This document shows, one piece after another, positions 1 to 9,766 of a stretch of 64,000 bases of DNA. Position numbers and translations under genes: made by a program. Source of the stretch: Planctomycetota bacterium. GTDB lineage: Bacteria; Planctomycetota; Planctomycetia; Gemmatales; Gemmataceae. The notes under the pieces were generated by a model. It did no database searches, was not told where the DNA came from, and was given only the letters and a program-made list of their open reading frames with translations. Location: assembly GCA_016191165.1 (NCBI GenBank), contig JACPPF010000046.1, positions 19,912-83,911 of the forward strand, in the 5' to 3' direction. The stretch's first letter is position 1. Each line of letters opens with the position of its first letter.

Positions 1-139
1 CCGTGAGCGACGGAAAACTTATCCGTCAATCCCCCGCATGGGCCTCGGTTGGTCCAACCATTTTTCAGGCGCGCGGTGCTGCCGCTCGCAATTCCGGTAT
101 ATCAAACAGGGTCGCTCGAAATCGAAAGGGGAAAGTCCG

Positions 140-1336
140 ATGCGTTGGATGTCAATCGGCACATGCGCCGTTGCGTTCTGGTGCGGCATCGCAAACGGGA
201 TTGGCGCCCAGACCGGCCTGGTCGAGCGGAAAGTCGCAACGGCCACGCGGCTCGACTGGCAGTTCGCCGTCCGCGGCTTTGGCGCCGGCGCGGCCAAACT
301 ACCTTTGGACTACGACTCGTTGAAGCAACGCTACCAACTCTTCGTTCCCAAAGGCATCCAAAAAAACAAACCCGCGTCCCTGGTCCTGTTCATTTCGCCG
401 TCCAATCAACCCGCAGGTTGGAATAGCTGGAAGGCAATTTGCGAAAAACAGGGAATTCTCTTCGCGTCCCCCTTTGGCGCCGGCAACAGTACCCCGCCCG
501 GACAGCGCACGCGCATCGTGCTCGATGTGCTCAACGACGTCCGCCGCCAATACGCCATCGATCCGGATCGCACCTACCTCACCGGCTTCTCCGGCGGCGG
601 ACGCATGGCCTGTTCGATTGGTTTCGCGCTCCCCGAATGCTTCGGCGGCGTCATTCCGCTTTGTGGGACCAACCCGATCAGCGGACCCACCTATTTGCGC
701 CACCGCATCGAAGAACGCCTGTCGGTCGCATTCGTCACGGGTGCGACCGATTTCAATCGCAAGGAAAACGAAGACTACATGGCGCCGTGGTTTCAGGACC
801 TGGGTATCCGCAGCAAGCTCTGGGTCGTCCCAAAAATGGGGCACGCCATCCCGCCCACCGCGGTCGTCGCCGAGGTGCATGCCTGGTTGGCCGAGGATCT
901 CAAACGCCGCCGCGCCGATCGCCAGGCCAGGCCAAAACTGGCCCTGGCGCACGATGACACGCCCACGGGGCCGAACCAGGCCGAGCGATTTTTGGCGGCA
1001 GCAGCCGAAGAATTCAAAGAACCCGCTCGCACCTGGCGCGGCGTTGCGCTCCTGCAAGGCGTCACCCAGCGCTGGCCTCAGACCGACGCGGCCGTCCAGG
1101 CGCGAAGTCGGCTGAAGGAAATCCTCAAGAATGAAAAATTGCTCCAGCTCATCGATACCCAGGGAACCGAGGATGAAGTAAAATCGCTCTCCGCCCAAGC
1201 CAACGCCCTCGAACGCCTCGGCAATCTCCCCAAGGCAATCGAGGCGTGGACCCTCCTGGCCAAAAACTATGACGGAATGCCGGTCGCCGCCAGAGCGATT
1301 GAGAACATCAAGCGGCTGCGCGCGAAGGGCAAGTAA
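140..1336 (+). CDS. Alpha/beta hydrolase (PHB-depolymerase/esterase-like), secreted
   Basis: ORF with GFSGGG nucleophile elbow, signal-peptide-like N-terminus from ATG 140, purine-rich RBS upstream. Confidence 0.7.
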   Translation: MRWMSIGTCAVAFWCGIANGIGAQTGLVERKVATATRLDWQFAVRGFGAGAAKLPLDYDSLKQRYQLFVPKGIQKNKPASLVLFISPSNQPAGWNSWKAICEKQGILFASPFGAGNSTPPGQRTRIVLDVLNDVRRQYAIDPDRTYLTGFSGGGRMACSIGFALPECFGGVIPLCGTNPISGPTYLRHRIEERLSVAFVTGATDFNRKENEDYMAPWFQDLGIRSKLWVVPKMGHAIPPTAVVAEVHAWLAEDLKRRRADRQARPKLALAHDDTPTGPNQAERFLAAAAEEFKEPARTWRGVALLQGVTQRWPQTDAAVQARSRLKEILKNEKLLQLIDTQGTEDEVKSLSAQANALERLGNLPKAIEAWTLLAKNYDGMPVAARAIENIKRLRAKGK

Positions 1337-1376
1337 TCGGGTTATCCGGGCCCGGGCACTCCGGTTGGAAGAATGT

Positions 1377-1775
1377 ATGGTTACCTCGACTCAGGCCTCG
1401 GTGCTTTACGACGGCGACTGCGCCTTTTGCTGCAAGTCGGTCGAACTTCTCAAGAAGCTCGATTGGCTTGGCAAGCTGGCTTTTATCAACGTTCGTGACA
1501 CGGCCCAGCCGCTCTTGAACGCGCCACCCGTGACCGGCGCGCCGCTACTGGAACAAATGCATGTATTGACCCGCGACCGCCTGCGCCTTCACGGCGGGTA
1601 TCGCGCGATTCGCTGTCTGGCCTGGCGTTTGCCTTTGACCTGGGTGATCGCGCCTTTTCTCTATTTGCCCGGCATGACCTACTTCGGTCAGAAAATCTAT
1701 CTCTGGATCGCGCGCAATCGCTTCAAGATCATTCCATGCGAACATGGCGTCTGCTCCTTGCCGCACCGTCGTTGA
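1377..1775 (+). CDS. DCC-family thiol-disulfide oxidoreductase (DUF393)
   Basis: N-terminal VLYDGDCAFCCKSVELL motif typical of DUF393/DCC. Confidence 0.85.
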   Translation: MVTSTQASVLYDGDCAFCCKSVELLKKLDWLGKLAFINVRDTAQPLLNAPPVTGAPLLEQMHVLTRDRLRLHGGYRAIRCLAWRLPLTWVIAPFLYLPGMTYFGQKIYLWIARNRFKIIPCEHGVCSLPHRR

Positions 1776-1856
1776 ACCTCGCCTTGTGCACGCCAAGCCG
1801 GGAGCGACTATCGGTCATACAACAAGGGAACACTAATTCCTCCTTGTGGGGCCGAC

Positions 1857-2846
1857 ATGAGCCGACGCACCATTCAACTTTTGACCGACAACGAAGCGAT
1901 CGACGAAGTCTACATGGTAACGGACAAGCAACTCCGCACCAATCGCCAGGGGAATTTCTATCTCCAGGTGGAGCTGCGTGATCGCACCGGCGCCATTACC
2001 GCCCGGCTCTGGAACGCCAACGAGCCGCAATTCCGATCCTTCAACGAGGGGGATTTTCTGCGAATCAAGGGGAAGGTTCAGCTTTTCCAGGGTGCGCTCC
2101 AGGTCGTGTTCACCCAATTCGAGCGCGTCGATGCCGGCAAGGTCGCCCTGGAGGAATTTGTGCCCCGCGTCGAGCAGGACATTCACAAGCTCTACGACAA
2201 GCTCAAACAGCTGTTGCTCAAGCTCGGCGACCCGCATCTGCGGGCTTTGGCGGAATGCTTTTTCATGGACGACGCCTTCGTCACGGCGTTCTGCCAGTCG
2301 CCCGCAGGCATTCGCAACCATCACGCCTATATCGGCGGCCTGCTGGAACACGTCGTCACGATGCTTGACGCCGCCGACCGGCTGGCGCCGCTGTATCCGG
2401 AACTGAATCGCGATCTGTTACTGATGGGCGTCTTTCTTCACGACATCGGCAAGACGGTGGAGCTGAGCTGCGACCGCGTCTTTGGCTACACCGACGAAGG
2501 TCAGCTGATCGGCCACATCGACATCGGCGTTGAAATGTTGAACGCCAAGGCGGCGAAGGTGCCCGATTTGACGGGCGAGCCGTTTCCGCGCGAAACCTTC
2601 CTGCGGCTCAAGCACATGATTGTGAGCCATCATGGCAGTTACGAGTTCGGGAGCCCGCGCCTGCCCATGACGCCTGAAGCTATCGCCCTGCATTATCTTG
2701 ATAATCTCGACGCGAAGCTGCATTCGTTCCTGCGCGACATTCGCGAGGACAAGAACACGACCAGTTCCTGGACGCCGTACAACCAGGGCATCCAGCGCCG
2801 ACTTTTCAAAGGGCTGCGTGAAGGTTCCGAACCGGTCGCGGATTGA
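1857..2846 (+). CDS. OB-fold + HD-domain 3'-5' exoribonuclease, YhaM-like
   Basis: N-terminal OB-like region (LRDRTGAITARLWNA) and HD region (NHHAYIGGLLEHV, FLHDIGK). Confidence 0.85.
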   Translation: MSRRTIQLLTDNEAIDEVYMVTDKQLRTNRQGNFYLQVELRDRTGAITARLWNANEPQFRSFNEGDFLRIKGKVQLFQGALQVVFTQFERVDAGKVALEEFVPRVEQDIHKLYDKLKQLLLKLGDPHLRALAECFFMDDAFVTAFCQSPAGIRNHHAYIGGLLEHVVTMLDAADRLAPLYPELNRDLLLMGVFLHDIGKTVELSCDRVFGYTDEGQLIGHIDIGVEMLNAKAAKVPDLTGEPFPRETFLRLKHMIVSHHGSYEFGSPRLPMTPEAIALHYLDNLDAKLHSFLRDIREDKNTTSSWTPYNQGIQRRLFKGLREGSEPVAD

Positions 2847-3005
2847 CGTTCGGCCCAGGCGTCACGACGGCGACCGACCGGGAAGTTTCATTTTTCTTGA
2901 CTGATCGATTGGCATTCCGCTCCAAAATATCCCATAGTTGCGATGGCTGGGAAACCGGCAGGCGCACCGCGCCTGCGCGCGGCGTCATTTGCTTGGGAGG
3001 AGTCC

Positions 3006-4457
3006 ATGTCGGCTTTACGATCTTCTCGATGGTCGCGCGCGCTGGATGCTCTGTTGATCAGCGCCGGGCGCGGCCTGGTCCTGGTGGTGCCGGCGTGCAT
3101 TTTGCTGATTGCGGCGCTGCGGGCATGGGAACGGAACCTGGAGCCCTGGATATTGGTAGGCGGCCTGGCGTTTCAACTGGTCATTTGTTTCCTGACGTTC
3201 CTCTCGTCGCGGTCCAACAGTCAGCCGTTGGGACCGTCCATCGTCACGCTTTACCTTACCGGTGTCGGCTGGCTTTGGTTTGGCGACAATGTCAACGATT
3301 GGTTCACGCACTTGTGCAAGGGCCTGTTGATCGGCTTTCCGATTCTGATTTTCGGCTATCAAGCGTTGATCGAGTCTGGAGCGCCGGTAATGCGGCGAGC
3401 TCATGGCCTGGCCGACCGGCTGGCGCATCGGCTTGATTGGCCCGGCGACCTTTCCCAGTGCCGTGGCTTGCCCGAGGTGAAAGCGTTCCGCGCCACGCTC
3501 GCCTATGACGCAGCCCCCGCGTTGGCGCTGCTGCAGCATCCGCGCGTCGAAGTACGCGTCGCCGCGCTGGCGGCGCTGGAGTTTCGCAAGGATTGGCGAC
3601 CTGGACAGGCGGAGCTGGTCATGCAGATTGCCCAGAGGTCCGAGGAGCCCGCCGTGCGCGCCGCCGCGGTCCTGGCACTTGGGAACCTCGAGGACCGGAT
3701 GATGATCGAGACGCTGGCCCAGTTTCTCAACGATCCGAATCGTGAGGTTCGCCGGGCGGCGGTCGAGGCGCTGATGTGGGACAGTGAACATCACTGGAGC
3801 TGGATTCGCTTTGCGTTTCGCCGCACCATGTCGGATCCGCTCTTCAAGGACGATGGCCCGCTCCTGCCCGAAGGACAACTTCTCACGCCCGAGGTCGTCA
3901 ACGACCTGACCGGCTGGTGTGCCGAGAAGGGCCTGATCTCGGCTCGAGCCGCGGAGACGCTGGCGGCACATTACAATCGGCTCATGTGTGAACAGGCCGA
4001 TCCCGCGCTGGTCGCCATCCTCCGCCAACAGCTTGCCGATCAGCAAAGCCCGGCGGTTTTGCGCCTGGAACTCGGGCGCATCCTGCAAGTCCATCAGGAG
4101 CTTGACCCGGAACTCCTCGAACAGATGCTTGACGCGGGCACGCCGGCGACCCTGCGGCTCATTTCGTGCGAAACGATTCTCGCGCAGGAAAAGGAAACGC
4201 CCCTGCATTCCATCGCGCGGAGCGGGCTGAAAGATCTGGCTCGATTGCCCAATCGCGAAATTGCCCTTGGCACCGCGGACGTGGTGCAGCGGCGCCTGGG
4301 CATCGACCTGGGAATCGGCCTGGGCCAGCCTTTGCCCGTCATTAACAGCAGGCAAGCAACCGACGTGATCCGCCGCCTGGCCGCCTGGGCTAACCACAGC
4401 GATGACGAGGATTTGGAGCACTCCGGCCAACCGCGCGGGTCGCGCTGGTCGCTTTAG
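3006..4457 (+). CDS. Membrane protein with HEAT-like repeats
   Basis: Two to three N-terminal TM segments, then VRVAALAALEF / VRAAAVLALGNL / VRRAAVEALM repeats; GGGAGGA RBS before ATG 3006. Confidence 0.7.
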   Translation: MSALRSSRWSRALDALLISAGRGLVLVVPACILLIAALRAWERNLEPWILVGGLAFQLVICFLTFLSSRSNSQPLGPSIVTLYLTGVGWLWFGDNVNDWFTHLCKGLLIGFPILIFGYQALIESGAPVMRRAHGLADRLAHRLDWPGDLSQCRGLPEVKAFRATLAYDAAPALALLQHPRVEVRVAALAALEFRKDWRPGQAELVMQIAQRSEEPAVRAAAVLALGNLEDRMMIETLAQFLNDPNREVRRAAVEALMWDSEHHWSWIRFAFRRTMSDPLFKDDGPLLPEGQLLTPEVVNDLTGWCAEKGLISARAAETLAAHYNRLMCEQADPALVAILRQQLADQQSPAVLRLELGRILQVHQELDPELLEQMLDAGTPATLRLISCETILAQEKETPLHSIARSGLKDLARLPNREIALGTADVVQRRLGIDLGIGLGQPLPVINSRQATDVIRRLAAWANHSDDEDLEHSGQPRGSRWSL

Positions 4458-4516
4458 TGTTTGCGGATCACTCCAGCCGCCGGCGACCAAGATAGGGTGC
4501 CAGGCCCCGATGCGAA

Positions 4517-4539
4517 CTGTTTGCAACCCATGCAAACAG
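4517..4539. terminator. Perfect 9-bp hairpin CTGTTTGCA-ACCCA-TGCAAACAG, possible terminator or REP
   Basis: Exact inverted repeat downstream of the HEAT gene; no poly-T run. Confidence 0.35.
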
Positions 4540-4940
4540 GCACTAAGTGAATAGTCGTATGTTTATCGCAAGTGCTTGTCAAATAGCTGGTTGCGGAGAC
4601 GCTTTTGAGGACTTCTCACGGAACGGGGGTGGTATCCCCACCGAAAAGATTAGTAAACTAGAGCGGTTTGGTAGGAATTGATCGACGGGGGATTGTCAGC
4701 GCAAATTGAATCAGGCCGAGTTTTATGGGGCGCGGACGCATCACGAACACCTGGATTCTTTTGGAGTTTTTTTGCAATTGGACGGCGCTAAAGTCACGAA
4801 ACCGGGGGGCCACCTGCGCAACATTGAACCCGCGGGTTCATCTGCACCGACGTTCCGACATTTTTTCTCTTTCCCCCTGTTTGGAAACCACCGATGAAAA
4901 CGGTGACATTGCCATTCGGTCCTGACACCTTTCCTTTCCT

Positions 4941-6074
4941 CTAATCCCGATCGGGGCCAATCGTCAATTTGGGCAACGCCATTTGCAATCGACGGATGCC
5001 TTCCGCTGTCACCTTTGTACCCATGGATTCGAAGACCAGGACCCTCAACGTCTTGATGTGCTGCAAATGCGAAAGTCCCTTGTCGGTGATGTTGTCGCTC
5101 TTCATGCGCATCAAATTCAATCGTTCCAGCTTTGTGCTGCGCAGGTGCCTTAACCCCTCGTCAGAAATGCGCGTATTGCCCAGACTGAGGTGGGTAAGAT
5201 TCTGGAGTGCCTGGAGATGTTCGAGGCCGGCGTCATCGATTCTCGTGCCGCCCAAAGTCAGCAATGTCAAGGTTTTGATGCGCGACAGGTGCTTGAGACC
5301 CTCGCTGCCAATTGCGGTGCCAGCCAAACCAAGCTTTTTCAGGGCAGGAAGGTTTGCCAGGTGAGCCATTCCGGCATCGGTAACCGCGGTTTTGCTCAGG
5401 TCCAGATCCGAAAGGCGTTGCAGTCCTTCTAGGGATTTGAGACCTTCGTCGGTGACCTGGATTCCAGAAAGGCCCAATTGCTCAAGGTGCTTCAAGCCTT
5501 TCAAGCTCTCCATGCCCTTTTCGGAAATGGGGAACTTCGTGAATGTGAGGCTCTTGAATTTCTCCAACTTGCCGAATCGTTCAAGTCCTTGCCCTGTTAC
5601 CTTCATGCCGAGTGCACCGTTCAGCTTGAGCGTTTCGAGGCTCTTAATGTCCGCGAGCTTGTCAATGCCGCGGTCGGAGATCTTCGGGCTGCCTACGACC
5701 AAGTCCTCCAGCTGTTGGAGTTCGGCAAGTGTGGCGAGCCCTTCATCGCTTATCAAGGGGCTTCCGAGGCCAAGGCCCTTCAGATTCTTAATCTGTTTCA
5801 GGTGCTTCAAGTCCTCGTCGGACGTATTACCACCAGCATTGACATTCCAGTAGCGCTCGCCAGGCAGCTTGCAGATTTTCGGGTCAATTCGCTGGAAATG
5901 TGCCCCCGTGCTCTTCAGATACACAATGGCCTTTTCTTCGGCCGTCAGGTTCCCCGGCGGGTCGACGGGTTTGTCCTCAGGGCCCTGGTTCCAATTTCGG
6001 CCGATCCAGCAAGCAAAGGCGAACGCTGCCAAGAACGCCGAAAAAATGGCGACAACAACGGTCAGGCGTCCCAT
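4941..6074 (-). CDS. Leucine-rich-repeat protein, N-terminal membrane anchor
   Basis: Repeats of the type VTDEGLKSLEGLQRLSDLDLSKTAV; hydrophobic N-terminus; RBS GGAGG. Confidence 0.85.
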   Translation of the reverse strand: MGRLTVVVAIFSAFLAAFAFACWIGRNWNQGPEDKPVDPPGNLTAEEKAIVYLKSTGAHFQRIDPKICKLPGERYWNVNAGGNTSDEDLKHLKQIKNLKGLGLGSPLISDEGLATLAELQQLEDLVVGSPKISDRGIDKLADIKSLETLKLNGALGMKVTGQGLERFGKLEKFKSLTFTKFPISEKGMESLKGLKHLEQLGLSGIQVTDEGLKSLEGLQRLSDLDLSKTAVTDAGMAHLANLPALKKLGLAGTAIGSEGLKHLSRIKTLTLLTLGGTRIDDAGLEHLQALQNLTHLSLGNTRISDEGLRHLRSTKLERLNLMRMKSDNITDKGLSHLQHIKTLRVLVFESMGTKVTAEGIRRLQMALPKLTIGPDRD

Positions 6075-6269
6075 GGGTGGTCCTCCCTTGCGTCAAACGG
6101 ATCACGAACGGCCCAGAAAGGGTGCCTTGTATCGCGTTCCTTCAGCGGGCCAAAGTACGCGATGGCTTGGCTGAATCGTTCGTTCAGGGACGTGGGCTGT
6201 TCCTTTTCCGGCCTACCGTACCAATACCAATCATACGCCTTGCCATCGCCATGTACCAGGCAATGGGCG

Positions 6270-7145
6270 CTATGGCGCCGCTGGAGGATGTCCAGGCATG
6301 ATGGACGTTGGCGGAGCCGACGGTTCCGCGGCTGACGGCGGCAACGCTGACGGCTTCCTGCTTTTCAGTCGCTCAACAGCGAAGCCAACTGCAAGTGCCG
6401 CCAAGACCGCGATGATGAGATTCTCCATGGCTTTTTCTTGCTTCCAGCCAAGCTGGTGGTCACGGCGCAGATCATCCGCTCTCCTGCCGTCTCCGGACAC
6501 GGTGCGGAAACATTCAAAAGGGAATCCGAATCCTAGCAGCTGTTGGTCCAAAGGCCCATTAAACACCCACCTAAGCCACGGGCGATCAAGGTAGAACCCT
6601 CCCAACCTGGGCATGCCATTCATGATGAGAAAAAACAAAAGAACCACAGCCATGGCCGCCTTCGAGGTTCGGGAAAAACGCATGCCAACAAGCGTTCGAA
6701 GCCTGCCGCTGGCCCCCAGCCACGACATCCCGGAGAGCGCGATGATAAACCAATACGGAATTACCAATGCAGAATAGCTAGTGAATTCCATGTCGCCATC
6801 ACGACAATCCGCAGGCACGCCGGCAACCGTAAAACCCAATACATTCAACACCACGTGTTTGGCAGGGTATTGCCCCCCGGCTGCAACATCCGCAAACGCT
6901 GTGAAAAACATCACTGACCATGGTCTGCCTTTGCCGCCCAGGTCAAGCAAGTGAAAGCCGGTCGGACCCACGCACACCTGGAAGACCCCATTTGGGCAGC
7001 AAAGTGCAACCTTTGACGCCGGCAGCCTTTGGAGGCAATTTTCCGAGTGCCACAGCCATAGGCCCACCGAAAAAATGAGCGCGCATAGCGAGAGCCTTGA
7101 GATTCCCTTCCAAAAAAAGCCCAGAAAGATCCCTAGCGGTTCCAT
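6270..7145 (-). CDS. Hypothetical membrane protein
   Basis: Several hydrophobic segments; RBS GGAGG before ATG; start overlaps the stop of the upstream metzincin gene. Confidence 0.6.
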   Translation of the reverse strand: MEPLGIFLGFFWKGISRLSLCALIFSVGLWLWHSENCLQRLPASKVALCCPNGVFQVCVGPTGFHLLDLGGKGRPWSVMFFTAFADVAAGGQYPAKHVVLNVLGFTVAGVPADCRDGDMEFTSYSALVIPYWFIIALSGMSWLGASGRLRTLVGMRFSRTSKAAMAVVLLFFLIMNGMPRLGGFYLDRPWLRWVFNGPLDQQLLGFGFPFECFRTVSGDGRRADDLRRDHQLGWKQEKAMENLIIAVLAALAVGFAVERLKSRKPSALPPSAAEPSAPPTSIMPGHPPAAP

Positions 7146-9580
7146 TGGTTATCCTCCGGCAAGTCAAAGAGGCCCGGAATACCCCAGGGATCAGGCAAGC
7201 GGTCAAAAGGCTTCGTTGGGTCGTCCAAGATTTCGGTCACAAGGCCGGCCTTTGGAGTCGCTCGGCCAGCGAGCGGCGCCTGATGCCCGCGCGGCGTCAA
7301 AGGCGTGACCAATTCGGGGGCGACGGCCGCAGTCGCGGTGAACCACGCAGGGCCGGCGGTTTCAGCCACCTCCCACCTCAAACTGGGCGGGTGCCGAAGC
7401 TCGAGGATGGGAACTTGAATTTGGGCGCCCTCAAAACCGGTCCGGTTCACCGCGATTACACCGAACGGCGCGCCGAGATTCCTCCTTTGCCCCATTCCTT
7501 CGGTTACGTCCAAAGAAGGCGATTCCTGCGCATTAGCTCCGCCGCCGGGTTCCGGCGTCTTGATCGGCTTCCGTTCAACCCCCTGTTCGTATTGGATGGC
7601 ATCGGCTGCGGTGATCTCGACGTTTGTTACGTCCGCCACTTCGTTCATCAGTCGACCCGCAACGGCGGGGACAACGTGGACCAGTCCAACTCCATGGCCC
7701 ATCTCATGGGCGATGACCGACGCCATCAGCGGTTGATTTATCGCCCCCGCGCCATCAAGAAAACTCTGGTAATGGATGATGATTCGATGCCAATCGAAAT
7801 CGAGCGTAATGCCAGCCCAATTGCCGACACGTCCGTTGACAAAGACCATATCCGCGAGCATGTTGTTGTAATGCTTTTCTCGTTCGGACAGCTGATCGGG
7901 CACCGGATCGGGGTGGTCCGCATCCGGCTGAAACAGCGTGCTTGAGGCCACGTTGAATTGAACGGCTGCTCGCCTATCGGTTTCGCTGTCCTTTCGCAGC
8001 ACCACGTCGCTGGCATTCTTGAGAACCGTTTGCATATTCTGCAGCAGGGAGAAGTTCGCGGCCGCGGCCAGGCTGCCGCCAATTGCGCTCGAAGCAAATA
8101 CCCTGATCGAAAAAACCGTCGGCCGCTTGACCGTGAACACGGCCGAATCTTTGACGAGTTCGCCTGAATCGCGCGACAAATTGTTGTTTGCGTCGGCGTA
8201 GAACCTGAGGAACAAATTCGCCGAGTTAATGCCCTCGGCAAAGGCGGGAAGGGTAATCAGCGCGGCATTGCCTCGGTCACTCATGAGCTTGACGTCGAAG
8301 GGCCAGGTGGATTGCCAAAGTTCCCAACTCGTCATGCTGCCGTTGGGCCAACCGGGGACACCGGCGGGGCCGCCCGTGATGCCTCCCACGGTTTCGAACC
8401 AGAACGTTCCGCCGGTCTCGAAATGTTCCGACGTCTGGACGGTGGTGAGATTCGGTTCGACGAGGGAGCTGACACGCCGCGCACCGACGGTCACGCCCGT
8501 AAAATCGATCACGCGCACCGTGAACTGGTGGGTCATCTCCGCGTTTTGCAGGATGCCATCGGCGTTGATATCGATGCCGACGTCCACGAAGTAGTTGTTG
8601 TTTGCGCCGCCCGTGAAGGAGATGTTGGGCCAACTGGCGCCGCCGAAGTTTCCCGAAACATCCGGGACGCCGTTGCCCACGATCAAGTAGAGCGTGTCGG
8701 CAAACAGCGGCCCATTTCCGGCGGCGGGTGCAAAGGCCTCCAGCCGCATTGTGTTGCCTGGCGACAGATAGAGCACGGTGAATTCCATGCCGGTTGCCGT
8801 CACCGAATTAGGCATGGCGTTCGAGCCGTTCATCTCCGTACCCGTGATGCTGTGGATCGTCGCGTCTACCACGTTCCAGACAAAGGTCGTGCTGGTTGCC
8901 GCCCCATTGGTGTCGGTCACCGTTACGGTGACGTTGTGGGTGCCCGACGACGTGTAGCTGAGCTTGCCGGAGATCAGGCCCGAGGCGGGATTGATGTTCA
9001 CCCCGGCTGGCAAATTCTGGGCGGCGTAGGTAATCGCATCGCCGTCGGGATCGGCGGCGATCACCTGCACACTCACTGTCCGCCCTTCGATGTCGCTGCG
9101 CGCGGCGAGCGGGCCGACGACCGGCGCGCGGTTGCCCCCCGCCGGCGGCGGGATGTTCGCCACGACCAGAAAGACGGTCGCGACCGAGTTGGGGTCGTTG
9201 GGCGCGTCGATGGCCCAGGCCTGATAGGTGAATTGATCCTGCCCGGTGAAGCCCGCATTCGGTGTATAAATGAACGTGCCGCCTGGATCAACAAAAACCG
9301 CACCGTGCTGCGGCAGTGACCGTTGGCCGGCGAACATCTGCGAGTTGGTAGAGTTGATGTCGTTGGCGAGAACACTGGCGCCGTTGTAGGGAGCGTCGGC
9401 GGGCACGGCGTAAACATCGTGAACCGCCGTGATCGCGGGCATGATGCGATCCTCCAGGTGTTCAAGCTCGGGGCGGGTGCGTGTCAGCACCCCCCGCTTA
9501 CGCGGGAGGCTCGCATTTTGGGAGTGCGTTGCCCCCTTGATGTACATAAATTCACGTATCCGACGGATCCAGTGAAACAT
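7133..9580 (-). CDS. Large secreted protein with Ig-like (He_PIG-like) domains and a metzincin-type metalloprotease motif
   Basis: N-terminal LEHLEDRIMP motif; NRAPVVGPL...TVTVTDTNGA repeat region; HEMGHGVGLVH (HExxHxxGxxH) followed by LMNE. Confidence 0.75.
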   Translation of the reverse strand: MFHWIRRIREFMYIKGATHSQNASLPRKRGVLTRTRPELEHLEDRIMPAITAVHDVYAVPADAPYNGASVLANDINSTNSQMFAGQRSLPQHGAVFVDPGGTFIYTPNAGFTGQDQFTYQAWAIDAPNDPNSVATVFLVVANIPPPAGGNRAPVVGPLAARSDIEGRTVSVQVIAADPDGDAITYAAQNLPAGVNINPASGLISGKLSYTSSGTHNVTVTVTDTNGAATSTTFVWNVVDATIHSITGTEMNGSNAMPNSVTATGMEFTVLYLSPGNTMRLEAFAPAAGNGPLFADTLYLIVGNGVPDVSGNFGGASWPNISFTGGANNNYFVDVGIDINADGILQNAEMTHQFTVRVIDFTGVTVGARRVSSLVEPNLTTVQTSEHFETGGTFWFETVGGITGGPAGVPGWPNGSMTSWELWQSTWPFDVKLMSDRGNAALITLPAFAEGINSANLFLRFYADANNNLSRDSGELVKDSAVFTVKRPTVFSIRVFASSAIGGSLAAAANFSLLQNMQTVLKNASDVVLRKDSETDRRAAVQFNVASSTLFQPDADHPDPVPDQLSEREKHYNNMLADMVFVNGRVGNWAGITLDFDWHRIIIHYQSFLDGAGAINQPLMASVIAHEMGHGVGLVHVVPAVAGRLMNEVADVTNVEITAADAIQYEQGVERKPIKTPEPGGGANAQESPSLDVTEGMGQRRNLGAPFGVIAVNRTGFEGAQIQVPILELRHPPSLRWEVAETAGPAWFTATAAVAPELVTPLTPRGHQAPLAGRATPKAGLVTEILDDPTKPFDRLPDPWGIPGLFDLPEDNQWNR

Positions 9581-9738
9581 GACAGCCGATCCTTTCCAGC
9601 CAGCGAAATGAAATGCGCTGGAATATTATTTCACGTGGCACAGTGTTTTTCAATCAGGGAGTCCCGGATTTTGGCGTGGGGATTTCCTTGCGATGGGGTC
9701 GCCGACCATGTGTCAATGCTGACTGCGGGAAGGATCAG

Positions 9739-9766
9739 TCACTCACTCACTCACTCACTCACTCAC
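9739..9766. repeat. (TCAC)7 tetranucleotide microsatellite
   Basis: Seven exact tandem units; overlaps the stop codon of the dus gene. Confidence 0.95.

Noticed and set aside
3015-4535. 506-aa minus-strand ORF
   Set aside because: Opposite the HEAT-repeat gene that has a good RBS; Gln/Arg-rich shadow composition.
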